Source: Oscillospiraceae bacterium
Lineage (GTDB): Bacteria > Bacillota > Clostridia > Oscillospirales > CAG-272
Assembly (NCBI GenBank): GCA_015063905.1
Contig: SVTF01000002.1
Span: forward strand, 1 to 64,000
Direction: 5' to 3'
DNA length: 64,000 nucleotides
The notes under the pieces are model-generated. The model was not told where the DNA came from, searched no databases, and saw nothing but the letters and a program-made list of their open reading frames with translations. The translations under genes were made by a program, and so were the position numbers. Within the stretch, counting starts at the first letter, position 1, and each line of letters begins with the position of its first letter. Of this stretch, positions 15,541 to 24,189 are shown piece by piece.

Positions 15541-17004
15541 TTAAATGATCCTGAAGCTGTCGACCATAACGCAACGGCGCTTTCTTGTAAAGGATCGAGC
15601 CGAGGTGATGCCCTCGCCCGTAGGACCGGCTATGGTGAAGGTGGTGTGACCCTCTCCCCCAAATCCGATGCCCGCGTATGACGGAGCGTTCTTTACGAAA
15701 ATGGTCGTTTCAACCGCGCGCGCGAACGCGGTCAGATTGTCAATATTTTTTGAGTGCATATGTGCGGTGTGTCGGTTTCCGTGCTCTGCCTTGACCGCAA
15801 GGTCTATCGCTTCGTCGATGTCTCTTACACGGACTATTCCGAGAATGGGCATCATAAGCTCCTCTTGCACGAAATCGTGCTCAAAGGGAACCTCCGCGAT
15901 GGCGCAACGGATCTCGGGACCAACACTTATGCCTATTTTTTCAAGTATGACTCTGCAGTCACGTCCTACGCAATCGCGGTTGACGATCTTAACGGTCTTG
16001 CCGTTCTTATCGGTCTTTTCGACCAATACTACCTTGGCAAGCTTGTCTGCTTGCTCACGAGTCAGCTTGTAGCAACCGTTTTTCATCATGCCCGAAATAA
16101 GTCTGTCGGCTACGTTGTCAAAGACAAAGACCTCTTTTTCCGCGATGCAGGGAAGATTGTTATCAAACGTACATCCGTCAATAATGTCCTTTGCCGCTTT
16201 TTCGATGTCGGCGGTGTCGTCGACTATAACGGGGGGATTTCCCGCGCCCGCACCGATAGCCTTTTTGCCTGATGACAGCACAGCGTGTACCACTCCGGGA
16301 CCGCCCGTGCAAACGAGAAGCTTGATGGAGGGATGCTTGTACATAACGCTCGCGGTGTCAAGCGTGGGCTTGACTACGCTTGCCACCAGAACGCGGGGAC
16401 CGCCCGCGGCGTATACCGCGCGGTTCACAAGGTCGATGGCGTAGTTTGAGGTTGCGATAGCTCCGGGATGAGGGTTGAATACAACACCGTTACCTGCCGC
16501 TATCATGCCTATACTGTTACAGATAACAGTTTCCGAAGGGTTTGTGGAAGGGGATATTGCTCCAACCACACCAAATGGAGCCATTTCTGTCAGGGTAAGA
16601 CCGTGGTCGCCCGTTCTTGCTTCTTCAACTATGTCTTCTGTTCCCGGGGTCTTGTCGGCTACAAGCACGTGCTTTGCGTACTTGTGGTCAACGCGTCCCA
16701 TCTTTGTTTCCGCAACACCAAGCTCTGCCATTATCTGAGCCTCGGCTCTGGTAAGATTGCGGATAGAAGTAATTATTTTTTCTCTTTCTGCCACACTCAT
16801 GGCGCGTATCGCTTTATATCCCGCGTTTGCGACCTCGATGGCTTGCTCCATCGTGTCGTAAATGCCGATAAGCTTGCGTCCCTTGTATTGGGTGGCATCC
16901 CAAGGCTTTGACTGTTCTATGGGAGCAGACGAGCCTTTTTTATATTCCGAGACCACGCGGGCAACTATTTCGTTGACCTGAGCCTCTGTTAAATTATTAA
17001 GCAT
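15541..17004 (-). CDS. pduP: CoA-acylating propionaldehyde dehydrogenase (PduP/EutE family)
   Basis: 487 residues. It oxidises propionaldehyde to propionyl-CoA with NAD and CoA. The catalytic cysteine is in NNLPCIAEKE near residue 270, the usual PduP signature, preceded by VCTGGPGVV and AGAGNPPVIVD. The N-terminal MLNNLTEAQVNEIVARVVSEYKK is an encapsulation helix and a Ser/Pro linker follows. It lies between the aldolase and the alcohol dehydrogenase, so the two aldehyde-consuming enzymes are encoded side by side. No frame damage is seen. Confidence 0.95.
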   Translation of the reverse strand: MLNNLTEAQVNEIVARVVSEYKKGSSAPIEQSKPWDATQYKGRKLIGIYDTMEQAIEVANAGYKAIRAMSVAEREKIITSIRNLTRAEAQIMAELGVAETKMGRVDHKYAKHVLVADKTPGTEDIVEEARTGDHGLTLTEMAPFGVVGAISPSTNPSETVICNSIGMIAAGNGVVFNPHPGAIATSNYAIDLVNRAVYAAGGPRVLVASVVKPTLDTASVMYKHPSIKLLVCTGGPGVVHAVLSSGKKAIGAGAGNPPVIVDDTADIEKAAKDIIDGCTFDNNLPCIAEKEVFVFDNVADRLISGMMKNGCYKLTREQADKLAKVVLVEKTDKNGKTVKIVNRDCVGRDCRVILEKIGISVGPEIRCAIAEVPFEHDFVQEELMMPILGIVRVRDIDEAIDLAVKAEHGNRHTAHMHSKNIDNLTAFARAVETTIFVKNAPSYAGIGFGGEGHTTFTIAGPTGEGITSARSFTRKRRCVMVDSFRII

Positions 17005-17040
17005 GGTTTCGTCTCCTCTTTATCGTTCGGCAGATACCAA

Positions 17041-17850
17041 TTATTTGCCGAGAGCTGCGAGTACTTTTTTTGTAATGTCGGCTACGAGATCGTCGCCAGC
17101 GGGAGCGCTTGAGTCGCAGTTGTGGGAATGATCCTTGCACTTGCAGTTAGCGGTACCCTGATTGGGGCAGGACTTGCATCCGGGATGCTTTCCGGGCAGC
17201 CCCATCTTTTTGCGGAGCTCCATAAGTCTTTCAAGCTCGTGGCAGGAGATCTCCTCGATGTTGGAGTTCTTGCCAACGCCTATCTGACGCGCATAAAGGT
17301 TGATCTTAGCGTTAAACTCAACCTCTTCCATAGTAAAGCAAGCGCGGGTAAGCGTGTTACCTACGGTAAGCGCTCCGTGATTCTTCAAAAGGAAAGCGTC
17401 GTGCTTTTGTATGTATGGCATGAGCGAATCGGGTATCTCCATGGTGGAGGGCATACCGTAATCGCACGTAGGAACGTGACCGATGGTAAGTATAGCCTCG
17501 GGGAGAATGTACTGATCAAGCTCTACGCCTGCTACCGTGAAAGCAGTTGCAATTGGAGGATGAGCGTGAACTACGGCGTTTACGTCGGGACGCTCCTGAT
17601 AAACTCTCATGTGCATCTTTATCTCAGAGGAGGGGTTGAGTCTTCCCTCGATCTTGTTGCCCTTGCCGTCAACCTTGATTATCATGTCGGGAGTCATATA
17701 GCCCTTGGATACACCTGTGGGGGTGCAGTAGAATTCGTTGGGGCCAACCTTTACTGAAATGTTACCGTCGTTTGCGGCAACAAAGCCGTGATCATAGATA
17801 CGCTTACCTATCTCACAGATTTCTTTTTTGATCTCAAAAGAAGAAGCCAT
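17041..17850 (-). CDS. fucA: Class II aldolase (fuculose-1-phosphate type) with Cys-rich linker and C-terminal encapsulation peptide
   Basis: 269 residues. The first 210 form a class II aldolase/adducin domain with NDGNISVK, AVVHAHPP (Zn histidines) and KNHGALTVG. It splits L-fuculose- or L-rhamnulose-phosphate to dihydroxyacetone phosphate and lactaldehyde, the precursor of 1,2-propanediol. The last 17 residues (DDLVADITKKVLAALGK) are an encapsulation helix, a signature of the fucose/rhamnose class of glycyl-radical compartments. Between lies an unusual Cys/His-rich linker (GCKSCPNQG, CKCKDHSHNC) with six cysteines that could bind a metal or cluster. ATG at 17850 has AAAGGA 8 nt upstream. 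Which sugar phosphate is used cannot be decided here. Confidence 0.9.
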   Translation of the reverse strand: MASSFEIKKEICEIGKRIYDHGFVAANDGNISVKVGPNEFYCTPTGVSKGYMTPDMIIKVDGKGNKIEGRLNPSSEIKMHMRVYQERPDVNAVVHAHPPIATAFTVAGVELDQYILPEAILTIGHVPTCDYGMPSTMEIPDSLMPYIQKHDAFLLKNHGALTVGNTLTRACFTMEEVEFNAKINLYARQIGVGKNSNIEEISCHELERLMELRKKMGLPGKHPGCKSCPNQGTANCKCKDHSHNCDSSAPAGDDLVADITKKVLAALGK

Positions 17851-17910
17851 TTTCAAAATCCTTTCGTTTATATATCGAGTTGTTTTTTTACAGTGTCAAA
17901 GACGGTGCGA

Positions 17911-19104
17911 TCACTTAACAAAGTCGTAGGTATCGGATGCGATCATGTATTCTTCATCGGTGGGAATAACCACAACCTTTACCTTGGAATCGGGAGCGCT
18001 TATTACGATGTTTTCTCCGCGAGGGCCGTTAAGGTTTGCGTTCTCGTCCATCTTGATTCCAAGATACTCCATTTTTTCACCGATGAGCTGACGTGTTTTT
18101 GCATCGTTCTCGCCAAGACCCGCGGTGAAGATGAGAACGTCGATGCCGTTCATTTCGGCGATGTAGGAACCGATTATCTTCTTTGCGTTGTGAACAAGGA
18201 TATCCATGGCAAGCTGAGCTCTTTCGTTGCCCTCGTTTGCCGCAGCCCATACGTAACGGGCATCGTTGGAAACGCCGGAAACACCGAGAAGACCGGACTT
18301 CTTGTTGAGCGCATTGTTGACTTCATCAACGGTCATGCCACTCTTTTCGCAAACGTACGCGATAATGGAGGGGTCAATAGTTCCGCAACGTGTACCCATA
18401 GGAAGACCCTCCTGGGGTGTAAAGCCCATGGATGTATCTATTGCCTTGCCGCAATCCACAGCGGTGATAGATGAGCCCGAGCCGATGTGGCAGGAAACTA
18501 TCTTTGTCTTGTTATAGTCGAGACCGAGGAACTCGCATGCCTTGGCGGAAACGTAACGGTGAGAAGTTCCGTGGAAGCCGTAGCGGCGAACACCGTACTT
18601 TTCGTACCACTCGTAGGGAAGGGCATATATATACGCTTTCTTGTCAAAATCAGCGTAGAAGGACGTGTCATATACTCCAACGTGGGGAACGTCGGGCATA
18701 ACAGCCATACAAGCGGATATACCCTTGAGCGCGGGAGGTCCGTGCAGAGGGTTGATGGGAATAAGTGCCTCGATGTATTTGATCTCATCTTCATTGAGTA
18801 TGCAGGACTTGTTCTTTTCGCCGCCGTGCACCACTCTGTGACCAACTGCGCCGATTTCGGAAACGGAGGAAATAACTCCAAATTCCTCGTCTGTGAGTAG
18901 CTTGAGAACGAGCGCTATAGCCTCGTTGTGTGTGGGCATGGGATAATCCGCCTCGTAGTTGGGCTTGCCGGGACGCTTATGTGTAATAGCGCCGGAAAGA
19001 CCGATCTTTTCACAAAGACCCTTTGCCAATACAGCTCCGGTTTCCATATCAAAAAGCTGATACTTTAAGGAGCTGCTTCCTGCATTGATGACCAAAATTT
19101 TCAT
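17911..19104 (-). CDS. ackA: Acetate/propionate kinase
   Basis: 397 residues, full length. It opens MKILVINAGSSSLKYQLFD, holds GHRVVHGGE, RYGFHGTSHRYVS and CHIGSGSSITA, and ends with the FTAGLGEN region, all hallmarks of AckA. As first gene of the microcompartment operon it probably works on propionyl-phosphate from PduL, yielding ATP in the cytoplasm (PduW role); general acetate kinase activity is equally compatible. No encapsulation peptide is seen, in line with a cytosolic place. AGAAAGGA lies about 10 nt before the ATG. Confidence 0.95.
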   Translation of the reverse strand: MKILVINAGSSSLKYQLFDMETGAVLAKGLCEKIGLSGAITHKRPGKPNYEADYPMPTHNEAIALVLKLLTDEEFGVISSVSEIGAVGHRVVHGGEKNKSCILNEDEIKYIEALIPINPLHGPPALKGISACMAVMPDVPHVGVYDTSFYADFDKKAYIYALPYEWYEKYGVRRYGFHGTSHRYVSAKACEFLGLDYNKTKIVSCHIGSGSSITAVDCGKAIDTSMGFTPQEGLPMGTRCGTIDPSIIAYVCEKSGMTVDEVNNALNKKSGLLGVSGVSNDARYVWAAANEGNERAQLAMDILVHNAKKIIGSYIAEMNGIDVLIFTAGLGENDAKTRQLIGEKMEYLGIKMDENANLNGPRGENIVISAPDSKVKVVVIPTDEEYMIASDTYDFVK

Positions 19105-19235
19105 TTTTTGCTTTTTCCTTTCTTGAGTCGGACTGTCTATGTCCGATGTCTTTTTTTGCGCGCATTTTCGTCCGATTTGCGCCTGTTTTCCGCTTGTGAC
19201 GGAGCGGCTGGGACAAAAAACACTTCTTCCTTTTC

Positions 19236-19264
19236 ATTATACCAAAAAACACGTCCTATTGCAA
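19236..19264 (-). promoter_or_regulatory. Promoter of the BMC operon
   Basis: On the minus strand TTGCAA, a 17-bp spacer and TATAAT with an extended TGG before the -10. Transcription would start near 19229, giving an untranslated leader of about 125 nt before ackA. No other promoter this good is seen within the 15.5-kb operon. Confidence 0.75.
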
Positions 19265-19366
19265 GGGCTTTGGATAAATTTTACTTTAAGATTAAACACA
19301 CAAAACTGTAGAATTTGCACTAAATTGACGGTGCGCTGCGGGGGGCTGTTTATAAAAAAATGCCAC

Positions 19367-19382
19367 TGACAAAAATATGTCA
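19367..19382. promoter_or_regulatory. Possible operator: TGACA-N6-TGTCA inverted repeat
   Basis: A perfect 5-bp inverted repeat TGACAAAAATATGTCA lies about 100 bp upstream of the BMC promoter, in a 514-bp intergenic region shared with nagA (19105-19618). AT-rich TTAATTAA motifs lie nearby at about 19395 and 19437. The position suits an activator site, but the repeat is short and may be chance. Confidence 0.3.
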
Positions 19383-19549
19383 AACTTGTGTGATAATTAA
19401 TTAACAAACACACCCTAAATAAATACATTGTTGCCAATTAATTAAAGCTATTACAAATTTTTCCAATTGACGTTTCAGGGCGGCTTTTGCGCAAATTTCA
19501 GCCGATATGATCCGAGGCTTTTAGGAACAAAGAAAATTTGTCGGAGCTA

Positions 19550-19578
19550 TTGTAAAATTATGCAGAATTTGTTATAAT
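19550..19578 (+). promoter_or_regulatory. Promoter of nagA
   Basis: TTGTAA, 17 bp, TATAAT. Transcription would start about 35 bp upstream of the nagA ATG, so nagA and the BMC operon are divergent from one intergenic region. Confidence 0.7.
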
Positions 19579-19618
19579 AGTTATGTATGACTGGAAATGG
19601 CAGAAACGGAGGCTCAAA

Positions 19619-20767
19619 ATGAAGGTCTTGTTTGAAAATTGTAAAATATATAACAGTGTTGAAAAGGACTTTTACCGTGGCAGCCTTTGTGTTGCCGACG
19701 GACTGATATCATACGTGGGCGCGGATGATGGGATAAAGATCGAGTCGGGTACTGCCGTAGATCTTTGCGGCGCTTATCTTGTTCCCGGATTTATAGACGC
19801 TCACACGCACGGACGCGCGGGCGGTGATTTTGTCACTGCGGATGAAAAGCTTCTTTCACATATGATAGACTCTTACGTTGAGTCGGGTGTTACGGGTATA
19901 ATGGCAACGCTTGCCAGCGCTACGTTGGATGAGCTTTATTCCGCTATAGAAAGAATACGCGCGCTTGACGGCGCGAATGCAAGAGCCGTTTTGGGAATAC
20001 ATCTTGAGGGAAGGTATCTTAACCCAAGATACAGAGGAGCGCATGCGGAAAGGCTGCTGTCAGGTCTTGATTGTGCGGAGCTTGCCGAGATCATAAGCAA
20101 AATGAAGAACGTAGGTCACGCGCACGTAAGTGCGGCGCTCGAACTTGACGGTAACGGCGAGTTTACCAAAACTGCCGTAAATATGGGCGCAACTGTGGGA
20201 ATAGGACATACGGCGGCAACGTATGACGAGGCAATGACTGCGTTTTCTATGGGAGCGGGTTCTCTTACACATACGTTTAACGCAATGCCCCCCCTGCACC
20301 ACAGAGGCGGAGGAGTTATTGCCGCGGGAATGAATAACGACGCGGTCTTCTGCGAGCTTATAGCCGACGGATTTCACGTTTCTCCCGAAATGGTCAAGCT
20401 TTTGTATCGTGTCAAGGGAGATAGAGTGGTGCTTATAAGCGATTCTATGGAGGCAACGGGCTGTGCGGACGGAGAATACAGCATTGCGGGTCTTCCCGTA
20501 ACGGTAAAGGATGGAAAGGCAAGAACACACGAGGGGGCGATTGCGGGAAGCACGCTTTCGCTTATCGACGGAGTGAAGAATCTCGCATCCTTTGCCGAGA
20601 TACCGTTTGAAAAAGCCATCTATAACGCCACGGCTGCACCTGCTAAAATGCTTGGTCTGTATAACAGTATAGGCTCGCTTGACGTGGGAAAGCGGGCAAA
20701 TATGCTGGTGCTTGACAAAAATTTTGACGTTGTTCAAGTGATTCTTGACGGCGAAAGTATTAAGTAA
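19619..20767 (+). CDS. nagA: N-acetylglucosamine-6-phosphate deacetylase
   Basis: About 382 residues, the normal NagA length. It removes acetate from GlcNAc-6-phosphate, feeding glucosamine-6-phosphate to glycolysis; GlcNAc-6-P also arises from sialic acid. Metal and active-site residues are visible as DAHTHG near residue 60, HLEG near 125, GHTAATYDEA, HTFNAM and LISDSM. The usual HLEGPF is here HLEGRY, a variation beside the metal-binding glutamate. ATG at 19619 has GGAGG 6 nt upstream; the track start at 19583 is rejected. No nagB or transporter adjoins it. Confidence 0.9.
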   Translation: MKVLFENCKIYNSVEKDFYRGSLCVADGLISYVGADDGIKIESGTAVDLCGAYLVPGFIDAHTHGRAGGDFVTADEKLLSHMIDSYVESGVTGIMATLASATLDELYSAIERIRALDGANARAVLGIHLEGRYLNPRYRGAHAERLLSGLDCAELAEIISKMKNVGHAHVSAALELDGNGEFTKTAVNMGATVGIGHTAATYDEAMTAFSMGAGSLTHTFNAMPPLHHRGGGVIAAGMNNDAVFCELIADGFHVSPEMVKLLYRVKGDRVVLISDSMEATGCADGEYSIAGLPVTVKDGKARTHEGAIAGSTLSLIDGVKNLASFAEIPFEKAIYNATAAPAKMLGLYNSIGSLDVGKRANMLVLDKNFDVVQVILDGESIK

Positions 20768-20834
20768 AAAATAATTTTAGATAAACCAAAAAAGAAAGGC
20801 ATGCTGCCCATTCGCAGCGTGTAAGGTGACAAGG

Positions 20835-22811
20835 ATGTCAACAAGAGAGAAATTTTACATTACAACGGCGATAGCGTACGCAAGCCGCAAGCCTCATTTC
20901 GGCAATACCTACGAGGTCATCGCGACCGACGCAGTAGCGCGCTATAAGAGAGCCAGAGGCTACGACGTATTCTTTTGCACGGGTACGGACGAGCACGGTC
21001 AGAAGATCGAGAACCTCGCATCTGAGGCGGGAATCACGCCCAAGCAGTACGTAGACAACGTTGCCGGCGAGATCCGCGGTGTCTGGGATAAGATGAATAC
21101 AAGCTACGATTATTTTATCCGCACAACTGACGATTATCACGAGGCGGCTGTTGCCAAGATATTTGAAAAGTTCTATAATCAGGGCGATATATACAAAAGC
21201 ACCTACGAGGGCTGGTACTGCACGCCCTGCGAGTCCTTCTTTACCGAGACTCAGGCAGAGGGCGGCAAATGCCCCGACTGCGGACGTCCCGTACAGAAGG
21301 CAAGCGAGGAGGCTTACTTCTTTAAGATGAGTAAGTACGCCGACAGACTTATGGATCACATCGAAAAGAACCCCTCCTTTATTTGCCCCGAGTCCAGAAA
21401 GAAGGAAATGATAAACAATTTCTTAAAGGCGGGCCTTCAGGACCTTTGCGTATCGCGCACGTCGTTCAAGTGGGGAATACCCGTGACCTTTGACCCAAAG
21501 CACGTAACTTACGTATGGCTTGACGCGCTCACCAACTATATTACCGCCATCGGCTACGACCCCGACAAGAGCTTTGAGGAGCAGAGCGAGCATTTCAAGA
21601 AGTATTGGCCCTGCGATATCCACGTTATCGGTAAGGATATCCTTCGCTTCCATACGATCTATTGGCCCATCTTCCTCATGGCGCTCGATATTCCGTTGCC
21701 CAAGCAGATATTCGGTCATCCTTGGTTCAATTTCGGACAGGACAAGATGTCAAAGTCGCGCGGAAACGTTATCTATGCGGACGAGCTTGCAGAGCGTTTC
21801 TCGGTTGACGGCGTAAGATACTACGCGCTTGCCGAGATGCCCTACGCATCCGACGGAAGCATCACGTACGAATCTGTTATCAAGAGATACAACACCGACC
21901 TTGTAAATAACCTCGGAAACCTTGTTAAGCGTACGCTTGACATGCAGAAGAAGTATTTTGACAAGGAGATAATGGCTCCCGTGGCAAAGGAGGAGCTTGA
22001 CGGTGAGCTTGTATCGGCTTGCGTTAAGGCTTACGATGGCGTTATTAAGAACATGGACGAGCTTCGCATCGCCGATGCGCTTGAGTGTATTTTCGAGATG
22101 CTCTCGCGCGCGAATAAATATATAGATGAAACAACGCCCTGGACGCTGGCAAAGGACGAAAGCAAGAGAGAAAGACTCGGCACCGTGCTTTATAATCTTT
22201 TAGAGGCTATAAGATGGGGAGCTGTAATGCTCACACCATTTATTCCCGCAACGGCAGAGGAGATCCTCGCAACCATCGGCACGGACAAGGTGGATTACGA
22301 TACCATCGGTACTGCCGATAAATTCGGCGGCATGAACACAGGTACGCTCGTTGGAGATTCCCGCGTAATGTTTGCCCGCGTTGACGAGGCAAAGATGCTT
22401 TCTGAGCTTGAAGCCGAGATGGAAGCAAAGAGAGCCGCGGCTGAGGCGGCAGAGAAGGCAAATGCCATCCCCGAAAAGCCCGAGGGCTGCGCCCTTATCG
22501 GCATCGAGGACTTTATGGGCGTTGAGCTTCGCACCGCAAAGATACTTGAGTGCGAAAAGGTGCCCAAGGCAAAGAAGCTCTTAAAGCTCAAAATAGACCT
22601 CGGTTACGAGCAAAGACAGGTTGTTTCGGGTATCGCCAAATGGTATCAGCCCGAGGACCTTATCGGCAAAAAAATAATAGTTGTAGCAAACCTAAAGCCC
22701 GCAACGCTCTGCGGTATCGAATCCAATGGAATGATACTCGCATCGGGTGAGGAGACAGTCCGCGTCGTGTTCCTCGACAAAGACACACCCCTCGGCGAAA
22801 GAGTGAGATAA
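20835..22811 (+). CDS. metG: Methionyl-tRNA synthetase
   Basis: 658 residues, the long form with a C-terminal tRNA-binding domain. Class I signatures are clear: TTAIAYASRKPHFGNTYE (HIGH-like) at the start, a four-Cys zinc site (CTPC ... CPDC) near residue 125, DKMSKSRGNV (KMSKS) near residue 310, and from about residue 550 an OB-fold (EDFMGVELRTAKILECEKVP) related to Arc1p/EMAP. The ATG at 20835 with AAGGTG upstream is preferred to the GTG of the track. It is a housekeeping gene and a useful chromosomal marker. Confidence 0.97.
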   Translation: MSTREKFYITTAIAYASRKPHFGNTYEVIATDAVARYKRARGYDVFFCTGTDEHGQKIENLASEAGITPKQYVDNVAGEIRGVWDKMNTSYDYFIRTTDDYHEAAVAKIFEKFYNQGDIYKSTYEGWYCTPCESFFTETQAEGGKCPDCGRPVQKASEEAYFFKMSKYADRLMDHIEKNPSFICPESRKKEMINNFLKAGLQDLCVSRTSFKWGIPVTFDPKHVTYVWLDALTNYITAIGYDPDKSFEEQSEHFKKYWPCDIHVIGKDILRFHTIYWPIFLMALDIPLPKQIFGHPWFNFGQDKMSKSRGNVIYADELAERFSVDGVRYYALAEMPYASDGSITYESVIKRYNTDLVNNLGNLVKRTLDMQKKYFDKEIMAPVAKEELDGELVSACVKAYDGVIKNMDELRIADALECIFEMLSRANKYIDETTPWTLAKDESKRERLGTVLYNLLEAIRWGAVMLTPFIPATAEEILATIGTDKVDYDTIGTADKFGGMNTGTLVGDSRVMFARVDEAKMLSELEAEMEAKRAAAEAAEKANAIPEKPEGCALIGIEDFMGVELRTAKILECEKVPKAKKLLKLKIDLGYEQRQVVSGIAKWYQPEDLIGKKIIVVANLKPATLCGIESNGMILASGEETVRVVFLDKDTPLGERVR

Positions 22812-22825
22812 GCGGGAGAGCGAAT

Positions 22826-22881
22826 GCAGGGGGGAGAGGAAAACTTTTTCAAAGACAAAAAGCTTTTCCTCTCCCCCCTGC
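22826..22881 (+). other. Very strong hairpin after metG
   Basis: An 18-bp GC-rich outer stem (GCAGGGGGGAGAGGAAAA / TTTTCCTCTCCCCCCTGC) continues into an inner CTTTTT/AAAAAG stem. There is no T tract after it, so it is either a Rho-independent terminator of unusual form, a 3' stabiliser, or a repeat element. Confidence 0.5.
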
Positions 22882-22947
22882 ACCCCCCTCACCTTTCAAA
22901 AGTCTTGAATCAGTGGAAGGGGATTTTTATAAAATTTTCAAAAAACT

Positions 22948-22980
22948 TGTAACCAAATCAAAAAAACGTCGACGTATTAG
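22948..22980 (+). promoter_or_regulatory. Candidate ECF-sigma autoregulatory promoter
   Basis: TGTAAC, 16 bp, CGACGTATTAGG, 50 bp before the sigma gene. The TGTAAC/CGTC-like arrangement is of the ECF type and is placed as expected for autoregulation. I infer this from layout and from recall of similar Clostridia operons. Confidence 0.45.
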
Positions 22981-23027
22981 GTGAAGCCCGAAATACACGA
23001 CAAAGAATCTTCAGAAAGGAAAGTGCT

Positions 23028-23579
23028 ATGGACGACTCAAGGATAGTTGACCTGTATTGGGCGCGAGATGAGCGAGCAATATCCGAATCGGACAAAAAAT
23101 ACGGCAGGATGCTAAATTCGCTGTCATATTCCTTGCTGTCCTCGCGAGAGGATGCCGAAGAATGTGTCAACGACACTTATCTTGACGCATGGGGCGCTAT
23201 GCCTACAGCTCGCCCTGAGTTTTTAGGAGCTTTTCTTTCAAAGATCACAAGACGCATATCAATTGACCGTTTTCGCGAGCGGCATCGAGAAAAGCGCGGA
23301 GGCATTGACAACCTGGCGGCGGAGCTTTCCGACTGCATTCCTACCTTGGATGATCCCGAAAGAGAGTATGACAGTCAGCGCCTGCGTGATGAGATCAACA
23401 CTTTTATTAAAGAGCAGCCAAAGGAAAGGAGAGTAATGTTTATCTTGCGTTACTTTTATTCCAAATCGGTTGACGAAATAGCGTTTCAGATGGGACTTGG
23501 AGTGTCCAACGTAAAGACCACCTTGTTCAGACTTCGTCATCAGCTTAAAAACAGATTGGAGGAAAAGGAGCTTTTATGA
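23028..23579 (+). CDS. ECF-type RNA polymerase sigma factor
   Basis: 183 residues with sigma region 2 (about residues 20-90, including SREDAEECVNDTYLDAW) and region 4 (about 125-180, SKSVDEIAFQMGLGVSNVKTTLFRLRHQL). It would redirect RNA polymerase to a small regulon. Its stop overlaps the next start by 4 bp (ATGA), the usual coupling of sigma and anti-sigma genes. AGAAAGGAAAG precedes the ATG. The stimulus is unknown; the operon also encodes a VWA lipoprotein, which hints at an envelope signal. Confidence 0.9.
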   Translation: MDDSRIVDLYWARDERAISESDKKYGRMLNSLSYSLLSSREDAEECVNDTYLDAWGAMPTARPEFLGAFLSKITRRISIDRFRERHREKRGGIDNLAAELSDCIPTLDDPEREYDSQRLRDEINTFIKEQPKERRVMFILRYFYSKSVDEIAFQMGLGVSNVKTTLFRLRHQLKNRLEEKELL

Positions 23580-24166
23580 ACAATAAAAACGAAAAAACAG
23601 AAAAGCTTTTTTCAGCAATCGGTGAGATAGATGACGAGCTGCTTTACGAGGCACAGACCTACAGAAAAAAGCGCAAAATAGGCCATTTGGGAGTTTTGGC
23701 GGCGTGCTTGGCGCTTGTATTCGTAATAGCGATAGCGCTTCCGCTGATCAACCGACTTGACGGCTTGAATAAGGGCGATGGATCTGTGTCACACAAGGGG
23801 CTTGACGACGTACTGCTTGACTGTAGAGAAGGCGACTACAAAAAGTATTCTTCTTTCGATGAGCTTTCGTACATTGGCGAGGCTAAGCTTGTTTGGCAGT
23901 ATGCCGATAGCGAGGAGATTTACGTTCTCACAATAAGCGACGATCAGCTTTCAAGAATTGAAAGCAACATGGGTAAAGGCAAAATGACGGGTGAGCGATC
24001 TCCCGAGCTTTATTGCAAGATCTGGGTCCTTGACGGACAGGGTAACGTCAAAACCCCCTACCTTGAGAGCAACGCGGGCAACGTAGGATGTCAGATATTC
24101 GACTATGATGCGGAGATAATTCCCGATGAGTCGATGGTTGAGTGTATTTCGGACATAATGAACTGA
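23576..24166 (+). CDS. Probable membrane anti-sigma factor
   Basis: 196 residues with a cytosolic N-terminus of about 35, one membrane helix at about 37-58 (GVLAACLALVFVIAIALPLI) and an extracellular domain of about 135 residues. I recognise no conserved fold in the outer domain. The 4-bp overlap with the sigma gene and the single-pass topology are the grounds for the call. It may sequester the sigma factor until an envelope signal arrives. No zinc-binding HXXXCXXC motif is seen. Confidence 0.75.
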   Translation: MNNKNEKTEKLFSAIGEIDDELLYEAQTYRKKRKIGHLGVLAACLALVFVIAIALPLINRLDGLNKGDGSVSHKGLDDVLLDCREGDYKKYSSFDELSYIGEAKLVWQYADSEEIYVLTISDDQLSRIESNMGKGKMTGERSPELYCKIWVLDGQGNVKTPYLESNAGNVGCQIFDYDAEIIPDESMVECISDIMN

Positions 24167-24189
24167 ATTTTTTAAATTTGGAGGTAGTT

